A stretch of 64,000 nucleotides of DNA, taken from the NCBI RefSeq assembly GCF_030440515.1, contig NZ_CP076543.1:2170001-2234000 (forward strand), given 5' to 3'. Below are positions 26,111 through 34,637 of this stretch, piece after piece. Numbering within the stretch: position 1 is the first letter of the stretch; each line of letters starts with the position of its first letter. Below the pieces are notes generated by a model. It saw only the letters and a program-made list of their open reading frames with translations, made no database searches and was not told where the DNA came from. The position numbers and the translations under genes are program-made. This DNA comes from Streptomyces xanthophaeus. Its GTDB lineage: Bacteria; Actinomycetota; Actinomycetes; Streptomycetales; Streptomycetaceae.

Positions 26111-27370
26111 TCAGTTCGCCCCCGGCTGCGGAGTCCGCCCGAAGTGCCGGGCGGTGGGCACGAGGGCGGCCGCGGCGGGTACCAGGAAGCAGGCCGCGGC
26201 GCACACGGCGAGGACCGGGGTGACGCCGAAGGCGGCGATGGCCGGGGCGATGAGGGCGAGGCCCACCGGGGCGAGGCCGTAGGACAGGAGGAAGTCCAGC
26301 GAGGAGACGCGGGCGAGCTTGTCCGGGGCGACCTCGCGCTGGGTGGCCGTGAACCAGGGCACGTTGAACAGCTCGATCCCGATGCCGGCCACGGCGTAGG
26401 CCGCGATCACCACGGCCGGGTGGACCGGCAGCATCAGGCTCAGCGGCGCGAAGCCGTAGCAGGCCAGGCCGGCGAAGGCGCTCCAGCCCTGGGAGCGGGG
26501 CCGCCGGCGGGCGGTGACCAGGGCGCCGCCGAGGGCGCCCACGGTGTAGGCGGTCATGGCCGCGGCCATGACCCACCCGGCGCCGTAGCGGTCGCGGCTG
26601 ATGAGGGGCAGGGCGACGCTGGTGGCGGAGTAGCCCAACGCGATCACGGCGGTCAGGGCGCCGAGTCCGGCGAGGAACCAGGGGTGGCGGCGGGCCTCGC
26701 GTATCCCGTCGACGAACTCGGCGCGCAGTGACGCGCGCGGGGCGGGGGCCGCCGGTCCGGCGGCCGGGGCGCCGCGGCCCGGCAGGAGGGCGGCGACCAG
26801 CCAGAGCAGGCCGATCCCCAGCAGCAGCGTCCCCACGTCGGCGAACGCCGCCAGCAGCGCCGTCAGGGCGGGGCCCGCGAGCGTGGAGGTCCGTACCGCC
26901 ATGGTCATGGCGGCATTGGCCTGCTGCCTGCGGTCGGCGGCGACGACCTCGGCGGTGAGCGCCTGGAAGGCGGGGCGGCAGGCCCCCTGGCCCGCGCCCG
27001 CGAGGGCGGCGGCCAGGGTCATCACCAGCAGCGACCGGCCGAGGCCGAGGGCGAGGAGCGGGGCGGCGGACGCGGCCGCGAGCGCGGACCAGAGCACGAC
27101 GGTCCGGCGCGTGTGACGGTCCGCCAGCACTCCGCCGACGGCGACGGCGACGAGGAAGCCGGCGGTGCGGGCCGCGAGGACCAGGCCCAGGCCGGCCGCG
27201 CCGAGTTCCCGGTGCAGGACGGCGAGACCCAGGACGAAGGGCAGCGCCCAGGTCGCGAGTCCGGAGGCGGTGGTGCCCGCCCACAGGCGCAGGAAGGCGG
27301 TGTCGCGCAGGACGGAACGCACGGGCGGCGGGCCGGTCTTGGGCGTCGCGGGCGCGGGTGTGGTCGACAC
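26111..27370 (-). CDS. MFS exporter of the EntS type
   Basis: A 419-residue, 12-TM MFS protein (pattern LRLWAGTTASGLATWALPFVLGLAVL, GGVLADRHTRRTVVLW) of the MFS_3/EntS group, many of which export siderophores or peptide products. The GTG start at 27370 faces the metal-type ABC operon across a 160-bp region holding a Fur/Zur-like site, suggesting shared metal control. It could export the product of this region; direct evidence is lacking. Confidence 0.82.
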   Translation of the reverse strand: MSTTPAPATPKTGPPPVRSVLRDTAFLRLWAGTTASGLATWALPFVLGLAVLHRELGAAGLGLVLAARTAGFLVAVAVGGVLADRHTRRTVVLWSALAAASAAPLLALGLGRSLLVMTLAAALAGAGQGACRPAFQALTAEVVAADRRQQANAAMTMAVRTSTLAGPALTALLAAFADVGTLLLGIGLLWLVAALLPGRGAPAAGPAAPAPRASLRAEFVDGIREARRHPWFLAGLGALTAVIALGYSATSVALPLISRDRYGAGWVMAAAMTAYTVGALGGALVTARRRPRSQGWSAFAGLACYGFAPLSLMLPVHPAVVIAAYAVAGIGIELFNVPWFTATQREVAPDKLARVSSLDFLLSYGLAPVGLALIAPAIAAFGVTPVLAVCAAACFLVPAAAALVPTARHFGRTPQPGAN

Positions 27371-27437
27371 GGTGGGGTGCTCCTCGTTCGTCGGCAGGGT
27401 GCGGATCGCGGTTCGGCGGACCTCGACCCGGGGGTGT

Positions 27438-27458
27438 TAATGAAAACGATAACCATTA
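27438..27458. promoter_or_regulatory. Fur/Zur-like operator between divergent transporter genes
   Basis: The 21-bp site begins TAATGAAAACGATAA and ends CCATTA, with perfect 5-bp ends (TAATG/CATTA). It is an AT-rich island in very GC-rich DNA. Aligned to the E. coli Fur consensus it matches about 14 of 19 positions, and it resembles actinobacterial Zur boxes (TGAAAAnGATTTTCA type). It does not resemble the DmdR/IdeR iron box. It lies 68 bases from one start codon and 73 from the other. Confidence 0.6.
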
Positions 27459-27530
27459 CAGTACCCTTCGAACGCGGCACTCCTGCCCGGTGCACGACCA
27501 CGCCCACGCTCATCCCAGACCGGAGACCCC

Positions 27531-28559
27531 ATGCGCCACCGCACCCGGATCGGCATCCCCCTCGCACTCGCCCTGGCCCTGGCCACCACGGGCTGCTCGA
27601 CCACCACCGGCGGCCACGCGCCGCAGGGCGAACCCGCCGCCCGGACGGCGGCACTCGGCAGCTGCGGGCGGCAGTTCTCCTTCGACCGGCCCCCGCAGCG
27701 CGCCGTCGCCCTGGACCAGACCTCGACCGAAACCCTGCTGGAACTGGGGCTCCAGGACCGGATGGCCGGGACCGCCAACCTCAAGACGAAGATCCCCGCT
27801 CAGTACCGGGACGCCTATGCCGAGGTCCCGGTCATCGCCCCCAAGATCGCCACCAGCGAGCAGCTGCGCGCCGCCACGCCCGACTTCGTGGTGGCCGCCT
27901 CCACCGACCTCTATACGAAGGACCGCGCCGGCACCCGCGAGGAACTGGCCGCCTTGGGGGTCCCCACCTTCGTCAGCGCGGTGGACTGCCCGCAGCAGAA
28001 CGAGGCCGGAAAGACACCCTTCGAACTGCTCTTCTCCGACTACGAGCAGCTCGGCAAGGTCTTCGGCCGCGAGGAACGGGCCGGCCGCCTCGCCCGGGAG
28101 CAGCGCGCCGCCGTGGCCAGGGCCGGTGAGAACGCCGCCGGGGCCGCCGCCCGGGACGGGAAGCAGCCCACCGTCGTCTACCTGTACTCGGTCTTCAACG
28201 GCATGCCCTACGTCGCCGGCCGGACCGGCCTGCCCAGCGAGATGAGCCGGATCGTCGGCGCGAAGAACGCCTTCGACGACGTGGCCGAGGACTGGCCGGA
28301 GGTCTCCTGGGAGGAAATCGCCCGGCGCGACCCGGACTTCATCGTGATCGGCGATCTGAGCGAGCGCGGCCGGCCAGGCGACAGCGCCGCCGAGAAGCGC
28401 GACGCGATGGCCGGGGACCCGGTGGTCTCCAAGCTGGCGGCGGTCCGCGAGAACAGGATCATCGAGGTGCCGGGCATCGAACTGGACCCTTCCGTCCGCT
28501 CCGTGCACGCCCTGGGGCTGCTGGCGGCGGGGATGAAGGACCTCGGACATGTCCGCTGA
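27531..28559 (+). CDS. ABC transporter substrate-binding lipoprotein, FepB/BtuF type
   Basis: A 342-residue secreted lipoprotein with a signal peptide, a lipobox ATTGC (lipidated Cys22) and a class-III (cluster A-II) binding fold typical of siderophore, heme or cobalamin receptors (RAVALDQTSTETLLELGLQDRMAG; VVAASTDLY; DPDFIVIGDLSERG). It should capture a metal complex outside the membrane for the FecCD permease encoded 11 bases back inside its 3' end. The ATG at 27531 has a CGGAGA ribosome-binding site. It is the first gene of a six-gene operon behind the Fur/Zur-like site. Confidence 0.9.
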   Translation: MRHRTRIGIPLALALALATTGCSTTTGGHAPQGEPAARTAALGSCGRQFSFDRPPQRAVALDQTSTETLLELGLQDRMAGTANLKTKIPAQYRDAYAEVPVIAPKIATSEQLRAATPDFVVAASTDLYTKDRAGTREELAALGVPTFVSAVDCPQQNEAGKTPFELLFSDYEQLGKVFGREERAGRLAREQRAAVARAGENAAGAAARDGKQPTVVYLYSVFNGMPYVAGRTGLPSEMSRIVGAKNAFDDVAEDWPEVSWEEIARRDPDFIVIGDLSERGRPGDSAAEKRDAMAGDPVVSKLAAVRENRIIEVPGIELDPSVRSVHALGLLAAGMKDLGHVR

Positions 28560-29664
28560 CCCGGGGGCGGCGGACCTGCTGCTGCCGTCCTCCCGTGAGG
28601 TGCGGGTGTCCGCGCCGTCCGCGCCGCCGCGGGTCGGGCGGTCCGGCGCACCGGCCCGGGCGGGGCTGTTCCTCGCCGGGGTGCTCGTCCTGGTCGCCTC
28701 GGTGGCGGCGGGCACCCGTATCGGCAGCGCCGACGTGGGATGGACCGACCTGGGCCGGGTGGTCGGGGCCCGGCTGGGCCTGGCCACCGAACCGCTGCCG
28801 CCGCTGCTGGACTCGCTCGTCTGGGACCTGCGGCTGCCGCGGGTCCTGATGGCGGCCCTGGTCGGCGCCTCGCTGGCGGTCTGCGGCACCGTGCTGCAGG
28901 CCGTCACCCGCAACGCCTTGGCCGACCCGTACCTGCTCGGCGTGTCCTCGGGGGCCTCGGCCGGGGCCGTCGCCGTGGCCGTCCTGCCCCTGTCCGGGCC
29001 GGCCGCCGGAACCCTCGGGATCACCGGCGGCGCCCTCGCCGGCGCCCTGCTCTCCTTCGGCCTGCTGCTGGCGCTGCTGCACCGGACGGGCCTGGACTCC
29101 GTCCGCATCGTCCTCACCGGAGTGGTCGTCGGACAGCTCTTCACCGCCCTGACCTCGCTCGTCCTGATGGCCTCGGCCGACGCCGACACCACGCGCGCCC
29201 TCACCCACTGGCTGCTGGGCTCGATGGCCCCGGCCCGCTGGGACGCCGTCGTGGTCTGCGCGCTCGTCACCCCGCTGGGGCTGGCGGCCGCCTGGCTGTG
29301 CGCGAACGCCCTCGACGGCCTCGCGTTCGGCGCGGACACCGCCGCCTCGCTGGGGATCGGGGTGAGGCGCACCCGGATGCTGCTGCTCGTGGTGACGGCC
29401 GTGCTGACCTCGGTGGCCGTGGCCACCGTCGGCGCCATCGGGTTCGTCGGGCTGATCGTCCCGCACGGGGTGCGCCTGCTCGCCGGTCCGCTGCACCGGG
29501 TGCTGCTCCCCCACGCGGCGCTCGCGGGCGCGGTGTTCCTGGTGTGGACCGACGCCCTGGCGCGGGTCGCCTTCGCACCGCGCGAGATCCCGGTCGGCGT
29601 GATCACCGCGCTGCTCGGCGTACCGCTGTTCCTCCTCGTCCTGCGCAGGCGGGGGGAGTTGTGA
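28549..29664 (+). CDS. FecCD-family ABC transporter permease
   Basis: A 371-residue membrane protein with about nine to ten TM segments. Family motifs include LRLPRVLMAALVGASLAVCGTVLQAVTRN, LADPYLLGVSSGA and GFVGLIVPHGVRLL. It forms the homodimeric channel of a siderophore/heme/B12 importer. The N-terminal ~35 residues are a Pro/Ala-rich cytosolic extension. It overlaps the binding-protein gene and ends in a GTGA overlap with the ATPase gene. Confidence 0.93.
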   Translation: MSADPGAADLLLPSSREVRVSAPSAPPRVGRSGAPARAGLFLAGVLVLVASVAAGTRIGSADVGWTDLGRVVGARLGLATEPLPPLLDSLVWDLRLPRVLMAALVGASLAVCGTVLQAVTRNALADPYLLGVSSGASAGAVAVAVLPLSGPAAGTLGITGGALAGALLSFGLLLALLHRTGLDSVRIVLTGVVVGQLFTALTSLVLMASADADTTRALTHWLLGSMAPARWDAVVVCALVTPLGLAAAWLCANALDGLAFGADTAASLGIGVRRTRMLLLVVTAVLTSVAVATVGAIGFVGLIVPHGVRLLAGPLHRVLLPHAALAGAVFLVWTDALARVAFAPREIPVGVITALLGVPLFLLVLRRRGEL

Positions 29665-30491
29665 GGATCACCGCCGAAGACCTGAGCTGGTCGGCCTCGG
29701 GCACTCCCGTCGTCCGCGGGGTCGGCCTGGACATCGCGCCGGGCGAGACGGTCGGACTGCTCGGCCCCAACGGCTCCGGCAAGTCCTCGCTGCTGCGCTG
29801 CCTGGCCGGGCTGCGCGTGCCCGACACGGGCACGGTGCGCTACGACGGCCGGCCGATCCGGACGTGGAGCGCCCGCCGGATCGCGCGCCACATCGCCTTC
29901 GTGGAGCAGGACTCCGGATTCGACACCGACCTGCGCGTCGCCGACGTCGTGGGACTGGGGCGGACCCCCTTCCGCGACCGCCTGCGCGGGCCGGACGCCA
30001 CCGACCGGGCGGTGGTCGCCGCCGCGCTGGACCGCGTCGGTCTCACCGCGCTCGCCGGGCGCTCCTGGAAGGGCCTGTCGGGCGGCGAGCGGCAGCGCGC
30101 CCACATCGCCCGCGCGCTCGCCCAGCAACCGTACGGTCTGCTCCTCGACGAACCCACCAACCACCTGGACGTCAAGCACCAGTGGGAACTGATGGAACTG
30201 CTCGCCGGCACCGGTCAGACGGTGCTGGTCGCACTGCACGACCTCACCCTGGCCGCCCGCCACTGCGACCGGCTCCTGCTCATGCACCAGGGCCGCCTGG
30301 TCGCCTCCGGCAGCCCCGCCGCCGTCCTCACGGCCGAGCGCCTCGCCCAGATCTTCGAGGTCGACGCCGAACTGGCCACCGACGCGCTGGGGCGGCACTC
30401 GGTGTCCTACCGCGGCCCCCTGCGCGCCACCACGCCCGCGCCCGTACCCGTACCCGCACCTCTTCCCGTACTGCGACAAGGAACGTCATGA
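29661..30491 (+). CDS. ABC transporter ATP-binding protein, FepC type
   Basis: A 276-residue ATPase with Walker A GPNGSGKSS, signature LSGGERQR, Walker B LLLDEP and H-loop ALHDL. It powers the FecCD permease. The GTG start at 29661 overlaps the upstream TGA. The C-terminus has a Pro/Val repeat (APVPVPAPLPV). It is coupled to the next gene by ATGA. Confidence 0.94.
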   Translation: MRITAEDLSWSASGTPVVRGVGLDIAPGETVGLLGPNGSGKSSLLRCLAGLRVPDTGTVRYDGRPIRTWSARRIARHIAFVEQDSGFDTDLRVADVVGLGRTPFRDRLRGPDATDRAVVAAALDRVGLTALAGRSWKGLSGGERQRAHIARALAQQPYGLLLDEPTNHLDVKHQWELMELLAGTGQTVLVALHDLTLAARHCDRLLLMHQGRLVASGSPAAVLTAERLAQIFEVDAELATDALGRHSVSYRGPLRATTPAPVPVPAPLPVLRQGTS

Positions 30492-31345
30492 CGAGCCACC
30501 CGACCACCGCACCTGCATCCGCATCCGCATCCACGCCCGCGCCGACGGTCGACGCCCTCGTCGCGGCCGTACTGGCCGGTGAACACGGCCCGCTGCCCGG
30601 CGAACTCGTGGCGACCAGCGTGTTCTGGATCCACCACGGCACCCGGCTGGCCGGCGGCGACACCACCTACCTCAACCAGTACGTCCTGGTGCGCCTCGGC
30701 GGCTCCTTCGGCGGCTGCGCCTTCGAGGCCGGCGAGATCGACCCGTCGGTCTGCCGCGACGCCTCGGGCGCCCCGCTCGACGTCCTGCTCCGCGAGGCTC
30801 CGCGCCCGCTGCGGATCGCCGCCCTCGACGCGTACCTGGCCGCGCAGCGTCCGCACCGCGACGCCGGAGCGGAGCCGGTCACCCTCCCCGCGGGCACCCC
30901 CGAAGTGCGCGCCCGGGCCCGCGACGCGGCCATCGCGGGGCTGCTGGACATCGGCGCGGGCGCCCGGGTCGGCCTCATCGGCGTGGTGAACCCGCTGGTC
31001 GCGGCGATCCGCGAGCGGGGCGGCGTACCGCTGCCGTGCGACCTCAACCTCAGGGCCACCCAGTGGGGCGATCCCGTCACCACCGACATGCACGAGGTGC
31101 TGGAGCGTGCCGACGCCGTCGTCGCCACCGGCATGACCCTCGGCAACGGCTCCTTCGACACCGTCCTCGACCGCTGCCGCGCCCGGGGCATCCCGCTGGT
31201 CGTCTACGCGCAGAGCGGCAGCGCGGTGGCCAGGGCCTTCCTCGGCTCCGGGGTGACCGCCCTGTCCGCGGAGCCGTTCCCCTTCTCCCAGTTCAGCTCC
31301 GACCCGACGATCCTGTACCGCTACCGGACGGCGGGGCGGCCGTGA
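30488..31345 (+). CDS. DUF364/DUF4213-type putative heavy-metal-chelation protein
   Basis: A 285-residue protein with a low-complexity Ala/Ser/Thr N-terminus, an N-terminal domain (FWIHHGTRLAGGDTTYLNQY, resembling DUF4213) and a Rossmann-like C-terminal domain (ARVGLIGVVNPLV; DAVVATGMTLGNGSFDTVL) resembling DUF364, which Pfam describes as a putative heavy-metal-chelation domain. Its place inside an ABC metal-complex importer operon fits handling or release of the imported metal. No reaction is established for this family as far as I know. Confidence 0.7.
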   Translation: MTSHPTTAPASASASTPAPTVDALVAAVLAGEHGPLPGELVATSVFWIHHGTRLAGGDTTYLNQYVLVRLGGSFGGCAFEAGEIDPSVCRDASGAPLDVLLREAPRPLRIAALDAYLAAQRPHRDAGAEPVTLPAGTPEVRARARDAAIAGLLDIGAGARVGLIGVVNPLVAAIRERGGVPLPCDLNLRATQWGDPVTTDMHEVLERADAVVATGMTLGNGSFDTVLDRCRARGIPLVVYAQSGSAVARAFLGSGVTALSAEPFPFSQFSSDPTILYRYRTAGRP

Positions 31346-32385
31346 CCGCGCCCACCTCGCTCCGCGGCACCGGGCACGCCTCCTGTCACCACGGCGAGAT
31401 CCTCCAGGGCGTCTTCCTCGACGCCGCCGGGCGCCGGTGCGCCGGCCTGGTCACCCTGCCGATGACCGGGATGGGCAGCCGGGCCGAGTTCACCCGGCGT
31501 CCCGGTACCCCGCCGGAGCAGCTCACCGTCGTGCCCGGCGACCGTACGAAGGCCGCCCGCGCGGCGGCCCTCACCGTCGGGGAATGCGCGCCGCTGCGCC
31601 GGGAGCCGCCCTGCGGAGGGGAGTTGCGGATCACCGGCGACATCCCGGTGGGCCTCGGCATGGGCAGCTCCACCAGTGATGTCATCGCCGTCGTCCGCGC
31701 GGTCGCGGACTCCTACGGGGTGCGGCTGGCGCCCGGCACCGTCGCCCGGCTGGCGGTGCGCGCCGAACTGGCCTGCGACCCGCTGATGCTCGACGCCCGC
31801 CCGGTGCTCTTCGCCCAGCGCGAGGGGCGGGTGCTGGAGGCCCTCGGCCCCTGCCTGCCGCCCCTCGTGGTCGTGGGCTGCGCCCTGGGCGGGGGCGCCC
31901 CCGTGGACACCCTCGCCCTGCCGGTCCCTGCGTACGGCGAGAGCGACGTACGCGCCTTCGAGCGGCTGCGCGCCCTGCTGCGGCGGGCCGTGGCCACGGG
32001 CGATGCGGCCCTGCTGGGCCAGGTCGCGAGCGCCAGCGCGCGGCGGGGCCAGCAGGTCCTGCGTCACCCGGAGTTCGACACCCTCGTCGGCATCGGCCGG
32101 CGGCTCGGGGCGCTGGGGATCCAGATCGCGCACAGCGGTGCGGTGGCCGGTCTGCTCCTGGACCCGGCGGCCCCGGGCCTGCGCCACCGGGTCCGCGGGT
32201 GTGTACGGGCCCTGGAGAGCGACGGCATCGCCGCAACCCGCGTCTTCACGACCTTCCCGCCCACCCCGACCGTCCCGCCCGTCCCGACGACCAAGGAGTT
32301 CCCGAGTGGACCAGCACATCGCGGAGGCCATCGGCCGGCCCGACCTGATACGCCTCGACGACCGGCTCGTCTGCCTGCGCTTTGA
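31342..32385 (+). CDS. GHMP-family small-molecule kinase, PduX (L-threonine kinase)-like
   Basis: A 347-residue kinase with the GHMP ATP-binding loop GDIPVGLGMGSSTSD (~residue 100) and the PduX-like N-terminus GTGHASCHHGEILQGVF. PduX phosphorylates L-threonine; a serine/threonine or related amino-acid substrate is likely here, giving an O-phospho-amino acid usable by PLP beta-replacement enzymes. In staphyloferrin B synthesis SbnI plays the comparable role by making O-phosphoserine. The last ~25 residues are read through the first 80 bases of the next gene and look like non-homologous Arg/Pro sequence. The GTG start overlaps the upstream TGA. Confidence 0.78.
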   Translation: MTAPTSLRGTGHASCHHGEILQGVFLDAAGRRCAGLVTLPMTGMGSRAEFTRRPGTPPEQLTVVPGDRTKAARAAALTVGECAPLRREPPCGGELRITGDIPVGLGMGSSTSDVIAVVRAVADSYGVRLAPGTVARLAVRAELACDPLMLDARPVLFAQREGRVLEALGPCLPPLVVVGCALGGGAPVDTLALPVPAYGESDVRAFERLRALLRRAVATGDAALLGQVASASARRGQQVLRHPEFDTLVGIGRRLGALGIQIAHSGAVAGLLLDPAAPGLRHRVRGCVRALESDGIAATRVFTTFPPTPTVPPVPTTKEFPSGPAHRGGHRPARPDTPRRPARLPAL

Positions 32386-33313
32386 GTGCATGAAGGTGGT
32401 CTCCGCCCTCGCGGCGGTCCGCCACCTGCTCGACACGGGGGTGGTGCGGCGCGGGGACACCCTGCTGGACAGCTCCAGCGGGATCTACGCGTACGCCCTC
32501 GCGCTGGCCTGCCACCGCCACGGGATGCGCTGTCACATCGTCGGCTCGACGACCGTCGATCGCACGCTGTGCGTCCAACTGGCCGTGCTCGGGGCGACGC
32601 TGGAGCGGATGGAGCCCTGCGACGACCTGAAGCTGGACCAGAAGCGGCGGGTCGAGCGCATCCACGAGATCCTCGCGGAGCACCCCGAGTACCACTGGAT
32701 GCGGCAGTACCACGACGACGTCCACTACCTGGGCTACCGGGCGGTGGCCGAGCGGATCCGGCGGTCGACGGGCGGGGGCTCCCTGACCCTGGTCGGCGGG
32801 GTCGGCTCGGGCGCCTCCACCGGGGCCCTCGCCCGCTACCTCCGGGAGGACTCCCCCGACGTCGAACTCGTCGGTGTGCAGCCCTTCGGGAGCGTCACCT
32901 TCGGCGCCGAGCACGTCGCCGACCCCGAGATCATCATCGCCGGCATCGGCAGCTCCATCCCCTTCGGGAACGTCAGCCACACGTCCTACGACACGCTCCA
33001 CTGGATCTCCTTCGACGCCGCGCTGGCCGGCAGCGTCGATCTGTTGCGGCGGCACGCGGTCTTCGCCGGCCTGTCCACCGGGGCCGGCTACCTCGCCGCC
33101 CGCTGGGAACGCTCCCGTGCCCCGGAACGCACGGTCGTGTTCCTCGCCGCGGACACCGGCCACCGGTACGTGGACAGCGTGTACGCCCGCCACGGCGAGG
33201 CCGCTCCCGTCGACTCCCTGGCCCCGCGCCAGGTCACGGCCCGGGCCGAACTCGCGCTCCCCTGGTCCCGGATGCGATGGAACCGGGCCCCGGGCGGCCT
33301 GCCGGTCCGATGA
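32306..33313 (+). CDS. Divergent PLP-dependent beta-replacement/lyase enzyme (cysteine-synthase fold)
   Basis: A 335-residue fold-type II PLP enzyme. The Schiff-base lysine is probably Lys30 (FECMKVVSA) instead of the usual SxKDR context. The substrate-binding loop SxGNxG is replaced by DSSSGIYA (~55), and the phosphate-binding loop is GGVGSGASTG (164-173). It is well removed from true cysteine synthases. With the kinase upstream it may use an O-phospho-amino acid, for example to make a diamino acid or a dehydroamino acid. The start at 32306 (GTG, AAGGAG seven bases upstream) overlaps the kinase frame by 80 bases. Confidence 0.75.
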   Translation: MDQHIAEAIGRPDLIRLDDRLVCLRFECMKVVSALAAVRHLLDTGVVRRGDTLLDSSSGIYAYALALACHRHGMRCHIVGSTTVDRTLCVQLAVLGATLERMEPCDDLKLDQKRRVERIHEILAEHPEYHWMRQYHDDVHYLGYRAVAERIRRSTGGGSLTLVGGVGSGASTGALARYLREDSPDVELVGVQPFGSVTFGAEHVADPEIIIAGIGSSIPFGNVSHTSYDTLHWISFDAALAGSVDLLRRHAVFAGLSTGAGYLAARWERSRAPERTVVFLAADTGHRYVDSVYARHGEAAPVDSLAPRQVTARAELALPWSRMRWNRAPGGLPVR

Positions 33314-33358
33314 AGCCGGAAGGCCGGCGGAGCAGGGTGCTCCGCCGGCCTTCCGGCT
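33314..33358. terminator. Perfect 21-bp bidirectional terminator between the two operons
   Basis: Positions 33314-33334 and 33338-33358 are exact reverse complements with a 3-nt loop. It lies directly at the stop of the PLP-enzyme gene and 28 bases beyond the MFS stop on the other strand, closing both convergent operons. Confidence 0.93.
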
Positions 33359-33386
33359 CCGTGCCGCCCCCGTACGCCGGCGGAGG

Positions 33387-34637
33387 CTACGCGGTGTCGT
33401 GGGCGGCCTTGCGGATCGACGGACTCGCGATCGCCGCGACCGCCAGTACGGCCATGCCGGCGGAGAGCGTGAGGACCGTGGTCCGCGTGCCCAGCGACTC
33501 CAGCAGGAAACCCGCCAGGAGCGAGCCGAGGGGCAGCGTGCCGAAGGCCACCAGCGTCGCCACGCTGGTCACCCGGCCGATCATGTGTTCCGGCGTGATC
33601 TCCATCTGGTAGACGGCGGCGGCCACGTTCCACAGGGCTCCGGCGAAGCCCATGGCGGCGAACAGCGCGCCGAGCGCGACCGGGCCGTCGACCAGGGCCA
33701 CGGCCGGCATCAGCAGGGCCCAGGCCACGTTCGAGGCGATGACCAGAGCCGGCACGCTGAGCCGGCGCATCAGCCAGGACGCGCTCAGCGCGCCGAGCCC
33801 GCCGCCGACGCCGGAGACCACGAGGATCAGGGCCACGGTGGCGCCGGTGCCGCCCTGTTCCTTCACGATGACGATCAGCGCCAGGCTCAGTGCCTGGAAC
33901 AGCATGTTGCTGCCCGCGATCAGGCCGGCCGCCGCCCTCATGAAGCGCTGGCGCCACACGAAGACGATGCCCTCCCGGACCTCCTGGTACAGGTTGCCGG
34001 TCCGCGGGGCCCGCTCCCCCTGGAAGGGCTTGCGGACCAGCAGGAGCATGACGAGGGAGAGGAGGTGGGCGACCGCCGTGAACAGGAACGGCGACCAGCG
34101 GACCAGGCTGAAGAGGAGCGCGCCCACCGGCTGGCCCAGCAGGCCGGCCGCCCGCTCCCGGGCCTCGTTCTGGGCCAGCGCCGCCGGCAGCTGGGCCGGG
34201 GCCACGACATGACGTACGGCGGCACGCTCGGCCAGCCGGTACGCGATCGTGAGCGTGCTCTCCAGGAAGGCCACCACGACCAGGTGGGGGATGTACACGC
34301 GGTCCAGGAAGACCGCGGCCGCCACCGTGCCGATGGCCAGGATCCGGCCGGCGTCGCAGGCGATCATCAGCTTGCGCCGGTCCCACCGGTCGACGAGCGC
34401 ACCGGCGGGGAGCTGGGCGATCAGGTACGGCAGGTTGGCCGCGGCCCCCACCAGGCCGGCGTCCCGGGCGGACCCGGTCAGCCAGACCACCAGCAGCGGA
34501 TAGGCGATCAGGCTCACCCGGGAGCCGAGGAAGGACGCGCCGGCCCCGGCCCACAACAGGAGGAAGTCCCGGTTGCGGCGCAGCGGTGGGACCTTGGCAT
34601 CCGGCGACTCGGGCCGGGACTTCTCCAGAAGGGTCAT
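33387..34637 (-). CDS. MFS efflux transporter, last gene of the NRPS operon
   Basis: A 416-residue, 12-TM MFS_3/EntS-type protein (FLLLWAGAGASFLGSRVSLIAYPLLVVWLTGS; ALVDRWDRRKLMIACDAGR). The start at 34637 overlaps the carbamoyltransferase stop (ATGA); an upstream in-frame extension belongs to that gene's shadow. It probably exports the peptide product or gives self-resistance. A terminator follows. Confidence 0.85.
   Translation of the reverse strand: MTLLEKSRPESPDAKVPPLRRNRDFLLLWAGAGASFLGSRVSLIAYPLLVVWLTGSARDAGLVGAAANLPYLIAQLPAGALVDRWDRRKLMIACDAGRILAIGTVAAAVFLDRVYIPHLVVVAFLESTLTIAYRLAERAAVRHVVAPAQLPAALAQNEARERAAGLLGQPVGALLFSLVRWSPFLFTAVAHLLSLVMLLLVRKPFQGERAPRTGNLYQEVREGIVFVWRQRFMRAAAGLIAGSNMLFQALSLALIVIVKEQGGTGATVALILVVSGVGGGLGALSASWLMRRLSVPALVIASNVAWALLMPAVALVDGPVALGALFAAMGFAGALWNVAAAVYQMEITPEHMIGRVTSVATLVAFGTLPLGSLLAGFLLESLGTRTTVLTLSAGMAVLAVAAIASPSIRKAAHDTA

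Noticed and set aside
27531..30479. Long minus-strand frame opposite the ABC operon
   Set aside because: Shadow of three genes with intact ABC-transporter motifs on the plus strand.
32306..33313. Annotating the divergent PLP enzyme as cysteine synthase
   Set aside because: The SxKDR and SGNTG motifs that define cysteine synthase are missing, so a specific name is not justified.
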